From positions 1 to 64,000 of the forward strand of contig JAWLHK010000019.1 of the NCBI GenBank assembly GCA_041690355.1: 64,000 nt of DNA, in the 5' to 3' direction. Shown in pieces: positions 33,424-42,759 of this stretch. Below the pieces are notes generated by a model. That model saw only the letters and a list, made by a program, of their open reading frames with translations. It made no database searches and was not told the DNA's origin. The translations under genes and the position numbers were made by a program. Every line of letters starts with the position of its first letter. Position 1 is the first letter of the stretch. This DNA is from JAWLHK01 sp041690355 [NCBI: bacterium]. GTDB lineage: Bacteria > J088 > JAWLBW01.

Positions 33424-33435
33424 CACAGCCTGATC

Positions 33436-33463
33436 ATCTTAGCATATTCTCTTGCCCGTTCAA
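33436..33463 (-). promoter_or_regulatory. Putative promoter (TTGAAC-16-TGC.TAAGAT) before the small exported protein
   Basis: The minus strand has TTGAAC (33463-33458), 16 bp, and TAAGAT (33441-33436) preceded by TGC. The -10 ends 9 nt from the GTG at 33426 and 12 nt from the ATG at 33423, with no Shine-Dalgarno. It would allow this gene and the two after it to be expressed apart from the TPR genes. Confidence 0.5.
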
Positions 33464-33476
33464 GGGCTTAGGCCGT

Positions 33477-35480
33477 TTACGGGGCACGGGATTCTCCCCC
33501 CGGCGAGGTGCCGTCCTGCGACGGAACCGGCGACGGGTCCTGCGCTGCGTCTCCGGCTTCGGGCGACGCCCCTTCGGTCGTCTGCGGAGCTGTCTCGTCG
33601 AGGGGCGGTAAGTCGTCGGCCGGATCCAGCGCCTCGACCGCCTGCGCGGCCGGTGCTTCTGACGGCTCGTCCGCATGCGCCGGTTCGGTCGGCTCGGGCG
33701 TCGAAGCCGTGGACGGGGCTTCAGCCGGCGGCGCGGCTGCCTCGTCAAGCGTCGGCAGGTCGTCAGCCGGATCGACTGTGGCGGCGGGTGGGGCCGGTTC
33801 TGCGTCGCCCGGCGCCGGATTCGAGGGCGCTTCGGCCGGATCGAGCGCTTCGCCCCGGGCCGGAGCCTCATCTCCGATCTCGACCGCTTCGACCGGTTTC
33901 GCCTGCCCTCCCTCGACCGCCTCGACCGGCTGAGCCGAGGGGGGCGCATCCTGTACCGCCTGCGATGGTGCGTCGTCGGCCGCCGGCGCGGGCTGAACCG
34001 GGGACGCGGGCAGAGCGGCCTCGCTCGAAGGCGCGGACGCCGCGGGTTCGGCGGACCCACCGGGCGCCGGGGCGGTTTCCGCGGGATCCGCTGCGGTTTC
34101 TGCGGACTCCGGGGCGACCGCCACCGGACCCGTGACCGGGTCTGCAGCCTGATCGACCGGCAGACCGGCCGTCGCCCCGGTTCCGTCGGTGGCCGGCTGC
34201 GAAGCCTGGGCCTCGGACTGCGACGCTCCGGTCACCGCCAGGGGAGCGTCAGCCGCTTCGGTCGCGGCGCGTGCGGCCATCTCGGCCTGCAGGCGCCGCT
34301 GCTCTTCGGCGAGCCGCCGCGCCTCTTCTTCGGCCTGGCGACGGCGTTCCTCTTCTTCTTTCCGCTTCTGCTCGGCCAGGGCCGCTTCGCGCTCGAGGCG
34401 CCGCTTGCGTTCCTGCTCGAGCCGCTCGAGCTCCGACTGCAGGCGCGCAATCCGCTCGTTCACTTCGGCCGTCAGCTCCGCCGGAAAATCCGGGCGATCG
34501 CGCAGCGCCTCCCAGGCCGGAACCGCCTCGGTCGGATTCCCCGCGTAATCGTCGTAGAGAACGGCCAGGTTGAAACGGGCGTCGAGCAGTCCGTCGTTGA
34601 TTTCGACCGCCTTCTCGTAACTTTCGACCGCTTCGGTATAGCGCCCCAGTTTGCGCAGGGCGACACCACGGTTGACGTAGGCCTGCGCGTAATTGACGTT
34701 CGCCTCAACGGCTTTGTCGAGGTACTCGAGCGCCTTGTCGGGCTCATCCTTGCGCAGGGCGACGAGACCAAGGCCGTTCCACGCCGAGTCGTTCTTCGTA
34801 TCGATGCTGACGGCCTGGTGAAACTCACGCTCGGCCACGAGCACCCGATCGAGCTTGTAGTAAACCTGCCCCAGCGAGCTGCGCAACACCGGGTCGGTCG
34901 GGTTGTCCTTGAGCAGCTCGTTCAGAACCTGCAGGGCCATGTCGTAATGGCCGCGGTCATAGTAAATGAGTCCGACGTTGAGCTTGGCGCCGTAGATCAC
35001 GCCGTACTTGCGCGTAAGCTTGATGCTCTCCTTCAACGATTCGTCGAGGCGCCCGGTCAGGCGGTAGAGCGCCGCCAGATTCGTGCGCGCCCGCGGGTCG
35101 TCGACGTTCGTCGCGAACAGCTCCTCGAGCACCCGGATCGCTTCCGCATAGTTCCCCCGCGCCCGGTAGAGGTCGGCGAGGTTGACGGCGGCCGGGATGT
35201 GGGTCGGTTGAATAACGATGGCCTGCCGGTAGCTCTCCTCGGCATCCGCCAGACGGCCCGTATCCGCGTACATCAGCGCGAGCTCATAGTGCACATCCGC
35301 ATTTTCGGCCTGTGTCTTCGCCAGCTGTTCGTAGTACGCCAGGGTGCCGGGGGCGGACGCGAGAGCCTGTTGCCCGGCGTGCTCGACGCGGGACCCCTGC
35401 GAACCGGCGCAGGCCGACACGGCGAGAATGGCCGCGGTCACCGCCCAGCGGCGGATTGCGATGGAATGCTCAGTTCGCAA
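33477..35480 (-). CDS. GltE/AglT-like TPR lipoprotein with long disordered acidic tail
   Basis: A 667-residue protein from a TTG at 35480, chosen because GGGAG lies ~8 nt upstream and the translation opens a clean lipoprotein signal (WAVTAAILAVSAC). An ATG at 35519 would add 13 residues ahead of the signal. About eight TPR repeats cover ~45-330 (YYEQLAKTQAENADVHYELA, AEESYRQAIVIQPTHIPAAV, ALEYLDKAVEANVNYAQAY). A charged coiled coil spans ~345-415, then ~250 residues of Ala/Pro/Glu/Asp low complexity with a repeated DPADDLPxLDE element. Periplasmic, probably outer-membrane-anchored. Overlaps the upstream giant TPR gene by 11 nt. Confidence 0.83.
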   Translation of the reverse strand: MRTEHSIAIRRWAVTAAILAVSACAGSQGSRVEHAGQQALASAPGTLAYYEQLAKTQAENADVHYELALMYADTGRLADAEESYRQAIVIQPTHIPAAVNLADLYRARGNYAEAIRVLEELFATNVDDPRARTNLAALYRLTGRLDESLKESIKLTRKYGVIYGAKLNVGLIYYDRGHYDMALQVLNELLKDNPTDPVLRSSLGQVYYKLDRVLVAEREFHQAVSIDTKNDSAWNGLGLVALRKDEPDKALEYLDKAVEANVNYAQAYVNRGVALRKLGRYTEAVESYEKAVEINDGLLDARFNLAVLYDDYAGNPTEAVPAWEALRDRPDFPAELTAEVNERIARLQSELERLEQERKRRLEREAALAEQKRKEEEERRRQAEEEARRLAEEQRRLQAEMAARAATEAADAPLAVTGASQSEAQASQPATDGTGATAGLPVDQAADPVTGPVAVAPESAETAADPAETAPAPGGSAEPAASAPSSEAALPASPVQPAPAADDAPSQAVQDAPPSAQPVEAVEGGQAKPVEAVEIGDEAPARGEALDPAEAPSNPAPGDAEPAPPAATVDPADDLPTLDEAAAPPAEAPSTASTPEPTEPAHADEPSEAPAAQAVEALDPADDLPPLDETAPQTTEGASPEAGDAAQDPSPVPSQDGTSPGGESRAP

Positions 35481-38400
35481 GGCGCAGCTCCCGGGGGGCC
35501 TCGATGACCAACCCTTCACCCGACAGCAGCAGCGTCGACCGCGTGCCGCCCTTGAGAATACTTCGCTGAGCCCGCGTCAGCTCGATCTTCTTCTCCTTGC
35601 CTTCCTCGACGCCGGTCTGGTCGGCGTACAGCACCTTGCCGTCACGGATCTCATACCCGGCGGCCCGGTCGGTCGTCGGTCCGAAGCGATAGAAGAACTC
35701 GTTCTGGCCCAGCACGGTGCGCTCGTTCGCGCGCGCCCGCTCGAGGTTCGGGTTCAGCTTGCGCAGGCGGGTGCGCGTCAGCTCGGTCCACTCGTTCTCG
35801 ATGCCGTTCTTGAGCGAGGTGTCGAGCTGGCGCTGAAATGCCTGCAACGCCTTGTCTTCGATGGGGAAGGCCTGATCCTGCAGCTCGAGCTGATAGATCT
35901 CGGCCTCTTCTTCGCTCAGCTCGGGGGGCACCGGCGCCGTGAAGAGCGTGTCAGCGAAATTCTGATACGCCTCGCCGATGAGGTACAGGGCCGCGCTCGC
36001 CCACTCGGGATCCCCGAACATGACGACCTCGGTCATGACGCCGACGATTTTCTGCAGTTCGGCGGCCTTCTGCTCCAGCTGCTTGGCCATGCGCGACGCC
36101 GGGAGCGTCAGCTTCATCGCGGCGTACTCATCGAAGCGTTCCTGAGCCGCGAGAAACGCGCCGTGCGCGCCGTAGCCCGGCGGGGCGATCTTACCCCCCG
36201 CCGTCCACGCCTTGTAGACGTTCGTGGTCTCGACGAGAAGTTCACGCGAACGCTCGGCGTTGCCGAGCTTCTCTTCGCACATCGCCCATTTGTACCAGGC
36301 CTCGACGAGCAGCTCCTTGGGCTCGTGCTTGCCGCGGATGTAATTCTCATATACCAGCGCCGCGTTGGCCCAGTCTTCGTTCTTGTAGTAGGCGTCGGCG
36401 GCGAAAAAGAGCACCTGTGCCAGATCGGTGCGCTTGGGATACCGGTTCACGTACTCGAGGTACACCGATGCGGCGCGATCCAGGTCGCCCATCTTTTCGA
36501 GCAGCAGCGCCGAGTTGTAGACCGCGTCGGGGCCTTCTTTCTCGTTGGGGAACTCGCGGGCCAGCTTGAGGTAGTAACGGACGGCGCCCAGATAATTCAG
36601 CACCCGTTCATTGTTCCGCGCGAGCAGAAAGACGGCCTTGGGAATGAACTCGCTGGTCGGATACGCTGCCAGGAGACGCTCGAAAACGGCGATGGACTCG
36701 TAGTAGCGGGCTTCCTTCTCGAGATTGAGGCCGGCATTGAAGAGCGCGTCGTCGGCGAACTCCGACGTGGGGAACCGGCCGACCATGTCCTGATAGATGA
36801 CGGCCGCGCGGCGCCGGTTGCCTTTCTGCTCTTCGCTCTGCGCATCCTTGAAAATGGAGGCCGACAGAATGCCGCCGAGGTACTGGGCGACCTCGTCGCG
36901 GCGGCCCAGGCTCGACTCGAGCACCTCGTAGGCATACTGGTTGAGCGCGTTGAAGTTGCGCTCCAGCGTAAAGGTGATGACCACGTTCTTCAGGGCGTCG
37001 AAGACCAGGTCGTGCGTCGGCCAGGTGTCGATGAAGGTCAGAAAGACGGCGCGCGCGTCTCCGTAGCGTCCATACCGCAGCAGAATCTGGCCGTTGTTGT
37101 AGACCAGCGTCGCGTTGCGCTCGCTCTGGGGAAAAAGGTCCATGTAATAGCGCGCCGCCTCGAGCAGCTTCTGCGCCTCCTGCGGAAACTGCGGCAGCGC
37201 CCCCAGCTGCGCCTGCTCCGTCGCATCGGTCACCGGCTCGCCCCCCCGCTTGACCATCGCTTCGAAGTAGCCCAGCGCCTTGCGGCCGGTGAAGCCCGTC
37301 TCGTACTCTGCCAGCCAGTTGCGATACGAGAGCACCATGTTCCAGGCGGCGTCGGCGAAGAACTTGTTGTTCGGCGTGACGAGGTCCTGCGTGACGCCGC
37401 GATAGCGCTCGCCCGCCTCGGCCCACTGGCGCTTGGCGAAGAGGATTTCAGCCAGGAGAAACCCGACCTCGGCCCCCCGCTTGCTTTCGGGGAACCAGCG
37501 CAGGAAGTCTGCGTAGCTGTCGGCGGCCGTCTGGTAGTAGCGGGCGGCGCGCACCTCGTTCGGCTCGACGTCGCCGGCCGTATCGAGATCCTTGCGGCCC
37601 TCGCGCTTCTTTGCGTCCGCCTTCTTGTCGTCGGGTTTCTTCTCGTCCCCCTTCGGCTCGGGAACGGGAACGAAACTGTCGCTCTCGTCGCCGCTCAGCT
37701 TGAGCGCCCGGGCGTGCCAGAACTTGGCGTATTCGTACTGGAGGTTCTCGGTCAGCTCACGCGTGCGGCCGGCGAGCGCCGGATCGGCGGCCGGCGCCGT
37801 CGACGTTCCCGCATAATGGCGAAACCAGGTTGAAGCGGGCCCGTACTCGCGCACGAGCCGGCTGCGGATGGCGAAGGCCGACTCCAGATCGGAGAGCCGC
37901 TGATAGGTCTCCATGACCTTGACCAGCAGCTCGGGGTTGCCCGTATGCAGCGGAAACAGCTCGGTCACGCGCAGATAGGCCTCGATCCCTTCGAGATAGC
38001 GTGTCTGATCGAAAAGAACGTCGGCGTACCCGAGATAAAGGTCGATGGCGTACCGGCGCTCGCCGATGCGCTGCATGAAGGCCTCGAGGGCTGCAAGCCC
38101 CCCTTCGTCGCTGAAGCTGATGCCGATGTACTTGAGCGCTTCGCGGCGCATGGCGCTCTCGCCGGTGCGCCGCCGGTCGGCGTCATCGATGACCGCGATG
38201 AAGTACCGGTTGGCCTGCTCCAGCTCGCCGAGCCGGTAGTGGGTCCACCCCATCTTGTAGAGCGCCTTGTCGTACAGCGAGGGGTCCTTCAACTTGAGCG
38301 TCTCGTTGTACGCTGCAAGCGCGGTCCGGTACTCGCCCACCTCGAACCAGAACTCACCCATGCGGAAGTGGACTTCGGCGGCGAACTTGGAGTCGGGACG

Positions 38401-39024
38401 GATGCGCAGCAGGCGCTGGAAGTACTCGGCGGCCTCGTCGCCGCGGTTGTCTTCGAGCAGCGTGTAGCCGAGCAGGTAGAGCGCCTCTTCGATCTTGGGG
38501 TGATCGGGAAAGAGTTCGACAAACCGCTGATAGAGCGCCGTCGACGGCTTGAAATCGATGGACGGGAGCATCGGCTCTTCGGCGGTTTCGCCGCGCGAAA
38601 ACTTCTCGATCTCACGTTCGTAATTCGCCATGGCCGTGAAGAAAGCGTCGTTCGCGCGCTCGAAATACAGCTCGCCCAGCCGGAGCATGCTGTCGGCGAT
38701 GAGCGGGCTGGCAGCCTGCCGTTCGAGAAACACCTCGGTGCGCGCGATGAGCGCATCGCGGCGCCGGCGCTCCTTGGCGTGCAGCCCGTCAACGACGTTC
38801 TGATAGGTGTTCTCGATGCGGACGGTCTCTTCCTGCTGTTTCTTCTCGATAATCGCGCGGATGCGTTCGCGCTGCTCGGCAATCCGCCGCTCGAAGGTCT
38901 CGATGCGCAGCCGGATCGCTTCGACCCGCGCGGCCTCGAGGTACGGCGGCACGGCCTCGTTCGCCGCCGCCGGTCCGGCGAAAGCGAGAAGGAGAAACCC
39001 GAGGAGCAGGCCGAACCGCAGCAT
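35470..39024 (-). CDS. GltD/AgnA-like giant periplasmic TPR protein
   Basis: A 1184-residue protein; the frame is open to 39318, but the signal peptide (LRFGLLLGFLLLAFAGPAAA) sets the start at 39024, and ATG and the preceding stop share a base (TGATG). After a coiled coil (~35-75), TPR/Sel1-like helices fill the protein from ~85 to ~1000 (ALYQRFVELFPDHPKIEEALYLL, AAEYFQRLLRIRPDSKFAAEV, AASVYLEYVNRYPKRTDLAQ). A charged K/D-rich insert lies near ~475. The length and the neighbours match GltD (AgnA) of the M. xanthus gliding machine or NfsD of the spore-coat machine. It probably forms a periplasmic scaffold. Confidence 0.82.
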   Translation of the reverse strand: MLRFGLLLGFLLLAFAGPAAANEAVPPYLEAARVEAIRLRIETFERRIAEQRERIRAIIEKKQQEETVRIENTYQNVVDGLHAKERRRRDALIARTEVFLERQAASPLIADSMLRLGELYFERANDAFFTAMANYEREIEKFSRGETAEEPMLPSIDFKPSTALYQRFVELFPDHPKIEEALYLLGYTLLEDNRGDEAAEYFQRLLRIRPDSKFAAEVHFRMGEFWFEVGEYRTALAAYNETLKLKDPSLYDKALYKMGWTHYRLGELEQANRYFIAVIDDADRRRTGESAMRREALKYIGISFSDEGGLAALEAFMQRIGERRYAIDLYLGYADVLFDQTRYLEGIEAYLRVTELFPLHTGNPELLVKVMETYQRLSDLESAFAIRSRLVREYGPASTWFRHYAGTSTAPAADPALAGRTRELTENLQYEYAKFWHARALKLSGDESDSFVPVPEPKGDEKKPDDKKADAKKREGRKDLDTAGDVEPNEVRAARYYQTAADSYADFLRWFPESKRGAEVGFLLAEILFAKRQWAEAGERYRGVTQDLVTPNNKFFADAAWNMVLSYRNWLAEYETGFTGRKALGYFEAMVKRGGEPVTDATEQAQLGALPQFPQEAQKLLEAARYYMDLFPQSERNATLVYNNGQILLRYGRYGDARAVFLTFIDTWPTHDLVFDALKNVVITFTLERNFNALNQYAYEVLESSLGRRDEVAQYLGGILSASIFKDAQSEEQKGNRRRAAVIYQDMVGRFPTSEFADDALFNAGLNLEKEARYYESIAVFERLLAAYPTSEFIPKAVFLLARNNERVLNYLGAVRYYLKLAREFPNEKEGPDAVYNSALLLEKMGDLDRAASVYLEYVNRYPKRTDLAQVLFFAADAYYKNEDWANAALVYENYIRGKHEPKELLVEAWYKWAMCEEKLGNAERSRELLVETTNVYKAWTAGGKIAPPGYGAHGAFLAAQERFDEYAAMKLTLPASRMAKQLEQKAAELQKIVGVMTEVVMFGDPEWASAALYLIGEAYQNFADTLFTAPVPPELSEEEAEIYQLELQDQAFPIEDKALQAFQRQLDTSLKNGIENEWTELTRTRLRKLNPNLERARANERTVLGQNEFFYRFGPTTDRAAGYEIRDGKVLYADQTGVEEGKEKKIELTRAQRSILKGGTRSTLLLSGEGLVIEAPRELRLAN

Positions 39025-41558
39025 CAGCGGGCCTCCTGCGGATTCAGATTCAGCGGGCGGCCGCCATCCGTGGCCGGAACCACCGGTTCGAACTGAAACT
39101 CGAGCGGCGTCTCGCGCGGCTCCCGTTCCCGTTCGGTCATGACGGCGCTCTCGGCGCCCCCCTGCAGCTTCTCGAGCTGAAGCTGGGCTTCCTGCAGCGC
39201 CTTGGCCAGCGCGACGACTTCGCTGCCCAGGGTCAGCAGCTCGCGGCCGTAGGAGCTGTCGACGCTCCCCGTTTCGCGGGCCAGCGCCTCGGGGCTGAAG
39301 TCTTCGACACCGGGCCACGGCCCCGCCTCGTCGCGGGTCGCCAGGGTGTCGTCGTAATATTCTTTCAGCTTGACGAGCCGATCCTGCTTTTCGGTGAGCA
39401 ATTCACGCACGCGCTCGTCTTCGAGTTCCTTGACGCGCCAGGCGGTATCCAGGGCGCCCAGATCGGCGCGCGCCGCCGTGCCGGCGACCCGCTCGCGCAC
39501 CCGGCCGAATTCTTCCTGCGCGTAGACGCCGCGGGTCGTGCGCGCCGCCATTGCGATGTCGCGGGCCACGAAGCGGTATCGCGTCAGCGCGACCCGTTCA
39601 CCCTCGGCCCGCGCCCGCGTCCCCAGGTAGATGTGCTCCTGAATGTCGGCGACGGCGTTGCCGAGGTCGCGCAGGGCCTGCTGCAGTTCGACCGACTGGC
39701 GGAAAAGGATGCCGGCCTGGCGCACGAAATCATAGCGCTCGGTCACCCGCTGACGGCGGAAGATGAGGCCCTGCAGGCGGTCCTCGACATAGATCGTGTA
39801 CTCGAGGGCGGCGTCGATCCAGCGGTCGTCGAGGCTCGCCTCGCGCGTCAGCTCGACCAGGTTGCGCCGGGCCTTCATGAGGTATTCATCGGCCCACAGG
39901 GGACGATCGACTTCGGCGATCCGGCGTGCGTCTGCCCCACGGGCGGTGTCGAGACCGATCTCGGGGTGAATCTGGAGCAGATACTGCGCCAGCGCGCCAA
40001 GCGTCTGCTGCCGGCGCACGGTTTCGGAGGCCACGTCGGCCGGCGTGTAGCGGAAACTCGCCAGATCGTTGCGGATCCGGCGGACGCTGCGCAGGACCTC
40101 GAGTTCCTTCGGGTCGGCGCGCTTGATGAACGGGCGCAGGCGCAGCTCGAGAATGCGCTCCTGCAGGCTGTAGAGCGCGTCGGACAGCTCGAGACGGATG
40201 GTGTTTTCGAGGGCGGCCGGATCGTCGCCGGTGCCCCGCTGCGAGGCCGCGAGCACTTCGAGCTGATCCAGCTCGCGATACAGGTCGCGGATGGTTTCTT
40301 CGAGCCCGGTGACTTCGTCGATGACCGTGGCCGCTTCGCGCACCTTCTCGCCCTCGCGCACCCAGAGCCCGATCTGCGTGGGCAGGGTGACCCCGCGTTC
40401 GCTCTCGACGAGGCGGGCGTAGAAGATCTCGGGCGAGGTGACGTCGACCGCATAGCGCTGCAGCTGCGACACGAGGCGCTCCATGAGCACGCGGGTGTCT
40501 TCGAAGTGCCCATAGGCCTGATTGAACCGGCGTTGTTCGATCGTGAGATAGCCCACGAGCAGCGAGGCCTCGAGCACCCGCGGGCTCTGCGGATGCTCTT
40601 CGAGCAGGCGCCGCACCCGCTCCAGCGCGCTCAACACGTTGTCGGATCGCAGCAGCACCCAGGCGCTCTCGAGAAGCGCCGCATCGGCATATCGCCCCTC
40701 GCCCGGCACGCGGTCGTACGCCGCCAGGGCCTCCTCGGCGCGGCCCGCATCCGCATAGATCCGGGCGGTCGAGAGGGCGATGATTTCGCGGAAACGGGCG
40801 AGACGCTCGGCCCCTTCGGGCCCCGATCCCGGTCCCCGCTCAGGCAAAGCGGCAGGCAAGGCGGCATCGGCGGCCTGGAAAAGGCGGATGGCGGCCGTGA
40901 CGTTGCCGGCATAGACAGCCTCGATCGTGCCCAGGTGAAACAGGGCCTCGGCGTGAAACCGGGAGCCCGGCGCGACCTCGCCGAGATAGCGGCGGGCATC
41001 GGTGACGTTGCCGGCATAGAGGGCCCGCCCCAGGCCGTAGGCGGCCATGCTGCGCTCTTCGCCCGGCACGTCGGCGCGCGCGAACCAGGTCTGCGCTTCG
41101 TCGAGTTCACCCATGCGCACGGCGATGTCGGCAAGCCGGGCCGCCGCCCTGGATGCGTGCTTGCCATGCCGGTCCATTTCGAGCACCCGGCGAAACCAGT
41201 AGGCCGATCCGGGCCAGGCGCCGACGTGGAAAAGACTTTCGGCGAGCCGGAAGCGCGCTTCATAGAGCGACCCTTCGCCGAGCGGTTCGTTGACAAGGGC
41301 CATCAGGTAGGCCGCGGCCCCCTGGTAATCGGCAATGCGGTACAGCGACGTGGCAAGGGCCCAGCGCTGGCGATAGAGAATGCGTTGCAGGCGCTGCTGA
41401 TAGAGGTCGGCCTCCGGCGCCGACAACATCGGCGGCAGAGCCGCGGCCGTCACCGCAGGCGCGGCGGTATCAGCGGCGCGAGCAGGACGCGCAGCGGATA
41501 CCATCGCCAGCAGGCAGCCTCCCAGGACAATCCTGGTTTGCCAGCGTGCGCAGCGCAT
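39024..41558 (-). CDS. Large exported TPR/coiled-coil protein of the Glt/Nfs-like cluster
   Basis: An 844-residue protein with a signal peptide (VLGGCLLAMVSAARPARA). The N-terminal half is TPR-like (ATSLYRIADYQGAAAYLMAL, SAYWFRRVLEMDRHGKHASRAAARLADIA, ALEALFHLGTIEAVYAGNV). The C-terminal half (~380-800) is long charged helices probably forming coiled coils (TGLEETIRDLYRELDQLEV, ALAKALQEAQLQLEKLQ). I do not know a named homologue. It starts 3 nt after the preceding gene and shares one base with the giant TPR gene, so it is part of the same operon and likely a periplasmic component of the same machine. Confidence 0.8.
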   Translation of the reverse strand: MRCARWQTRIVLGGCLLAMVSAARPARAADTAAPAVTAAALPPMLSAPEADLYQQRLQRILYRQRWALATSLYRIADYQGAAAYLMALVNEPLGEGSLYEARFRLAESLFHVGAWPGSAYWFRRVLEMDRHGKHASRAAARLADIAVRMGELDEAQTWFARADVPGEERSMAAYGLGRALYAGNVTDARRYLGEVAPGSRFHAEALFHLGTIEAVYAGNVTAAIRLFQAADAALPAALPERGPGSGPEGAERLARFREIIALSTARIYADAGRAEEALAAYDRVPGEGRYADAALLESAWVLLRSDNVLSALERVRRLLEEHPQSPRVLEASLLVGYLTIEQRRFNQAYGHFEDTRVLMERLVSQLQRYAVDVTSPEIFYARLVESERGVTLPTQIGLWVREGEKVREAATVIDEVTGLEETIRDLYRELDQLEVLAASQRGTGDDPAALENTIRLELSDALYSLQERILELRLRPFIKRADPKELEVLRSVRRIRNDLASFRYTPADVASETVRRQQTLGALAQYLLQIHPEIGLDTARGADARRIAEVDRPLWADEYLMKARRNLVELTREASLDDRWIDAALEYTIYVEDRLQGLIFRRQRVTERYDFVRQAGILFRQSVELQQALRDLGNAVADIQEHIYLGTRARAEGERVALTRYRFVARDIAMAARTTRGVYAQEEFGRVRERVAGTAARADLGALDTAWRVKELEDERVRELLTEKQDRLVKLKEYYDDTLATRDEAGPWPGVEDFSPEALARETGSVDSSYGRELLTLGSEVVALAKALQEAQLQLEKLQGGAESAVMTEREREPRETPLEFQFEPVVPATDGGRPLNLNPQEAR

Positions 41559-41561
41559 CGG

Positions 41562-42572
41562 TCAGTACGCATCCTCCTCGGCGACTTCGAAGCTGATGCC
41601 GGGGCGGTTCTGGATGCTCGTAAACGTGCCCCCCTTGTCGAAGAGGCGTACCGACAGGTTGAGCTGCTTGCCTTCGTTGGCGGTGAAGTATTCGCTGGTG
41701 GTCAGCTTGAGCCGCGCTCCGTGCCCGAAGTCGAACATCCCCTCGTCGCCGTGCACGACGACTTCCATGTCGATCTTGTGCTTGCCCGGGAGAATGCTCC
41801 CCTTGTAGATCACGTCGTCGAGCGCCGCCTTGTCGCCGGCGAATTTCTTGCTGTAGATCTGGTGGCCGTCGAGAAAGTAGGTGACCGAGTCGATGACGAA
41901 GTCCTCGCCGAGCGCGTTCTCGTTGCGTACGAGCACGCGCGTGCCGGCCGTGAAGCCTTTCGAGACCCGCTCGCCGTACGTGATGATGCGGCTCTTGGTC
42001 TCGATGACCCGCTCGCGCAGCAGGGCGAGCTGGCGCTGCAGGTCCTGAAGTTCCTGCTGGTAGTTGTCGTCGAGCGTCAGCTCCATGCTCTCAGGCCGGT
42101 AGCTCTGCGCAACCTGGATCTCTTCGGGCACGCGCAGCTTCTCGCGTTCAGGCGGCGGCTCGACCGGAATCAGCGGTGCCGGCTTGGCGGGCGGGAGAAC
42201 CGGCCCCTGCTCGACCATCTTCACGACCGGCGTCTCGGGGGCCGCGACCACGGGCGGCGGAGGGGGCGGCGTCGGCTCGGGTTCGGGAGCCGCCACGACC
42301 GGGGCGGGCTCGGGTTCGGCCGGACGATACTCTTCGAATTCGATCGGCTCGGCGCCGAGGTCGATCGGTTTGACCTCGATCGTCTCGAGCCCACGGTTGC
42401 CCGTCGACGCCCCCGGATCGATCTCCTGAATCTCAGGCCGGATCTCTTCGAAGGCATTAATATCGATGTTAACGTCCCCCTCCTGGGCGAACGCCGGCAC
42501 CAGGCGGATGACGGAGGCCAGAACGAGCATGAGGAGGCCGAAGACCGCAAGCCTCTTATCGTTACGTTTCAA
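41562..42572 (-). CDS. Exported Pro/Glu-rich protein with coiled coil and C-terminal beta domain
   Basis: A 336-residue protein from a TTG at 42572, preferred because AGAAGGGA lies just upstream and the signal sequence (LAVFGLLMLVLASVIRLVPAFA) then has a short basic n-region. An ATG at 42617 and GTG at 42632 are in frame but without such a site. Residues ~75-150 are Pro/Glu-rich, ~165-205 a coiled coil (LTLDDNYQQELQDLQRQLAL), and ~210-336 a beta-rich domain (ITYGERVSKGFTAGTRVLV, FLDGHQIYSKKF, GKHKIDMEVVVHGDE). It is the first gene after a 187-bp gap with a strong promoter, so it heads the 42572-31120 operon. Function unknown; periplasmic. Confidence 0.78.
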   Translation of the reverse strand: MKRNDKRLAVFGLLMLVLASVIRLVPAFAQEGDVNIDINAFEEIRPEIQEIDPGASTGNRGLETIEVKPIDLGAEPIEFEEYRPAEPEPAPVVAAPEPEPTPPPPPPVVAAPETPVVKMVEQGPVLPPAKPAPLIPVEPPPEREKLRVPEEIQVAQSYRPESMELTLDDNYQQELQDLQRQLALLRERVIETKSRIITYGERVSKGFTAGTRVLVRNENALGEDFVIDSVTYFLDGHQIYSKKFAGDKAALDDVIYKGSILPGKHKIDMEVVVHGDEGMFDFGHGARLKLTTSEYFTANEGKQLNLSVRLFDKGGTFTSIQNRPGISFEVAEEDAY

Positions 42573-42676
42573 GCGTCCCTTCTCTCTGATGGCGGCTGTA
42601 CGGCAGGGTTCCTGCATGGGGAGTCGGTGCACAATCGGGCAGAAACAAGCACTTAAGCCGGTTTTTCAGGTTGTTC

Positions 42677-42706
42677 ACTCTAGCAAAACCGCGCTCGCCT
42701 TGTCAA
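42677..42706 (-). promoter_or_regulatory. Strong sigma-70 promoter of the Glt/Nfs-like operon
   Basis: The minus strand has a perfect TTGACA (42706-42701), 18 bp, then TAGAGT (42682-42677) preceded by TGC as an extended -10. The transcript would start near 42670, giving a leader of about 98 nt before the TTG at 42572. Confidence 0.7.
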
Positions 42707-42759
42707 CCGGCGTTTGATTTGCGCGCGCCAAACCAAGCCTCTGAAACTCCATCGTTTTT

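Noticed and set aside
42573-42632. Longer starts (ATG 42617, GTG 42632) for the first gene of the Glt/Nfs-like operon
   Set aside because: They lack a ribosome site and place ~20 residues ahead of a good signal peptide; the TTG at 42572 has AGAAGGGA.
39633-42656. 1007-codon plus-strand open frame opposite two TPR genes
   Set aside because: Shadow frame. The minus-strand proteins have signal peptides and TPR patterns with coupled starts.
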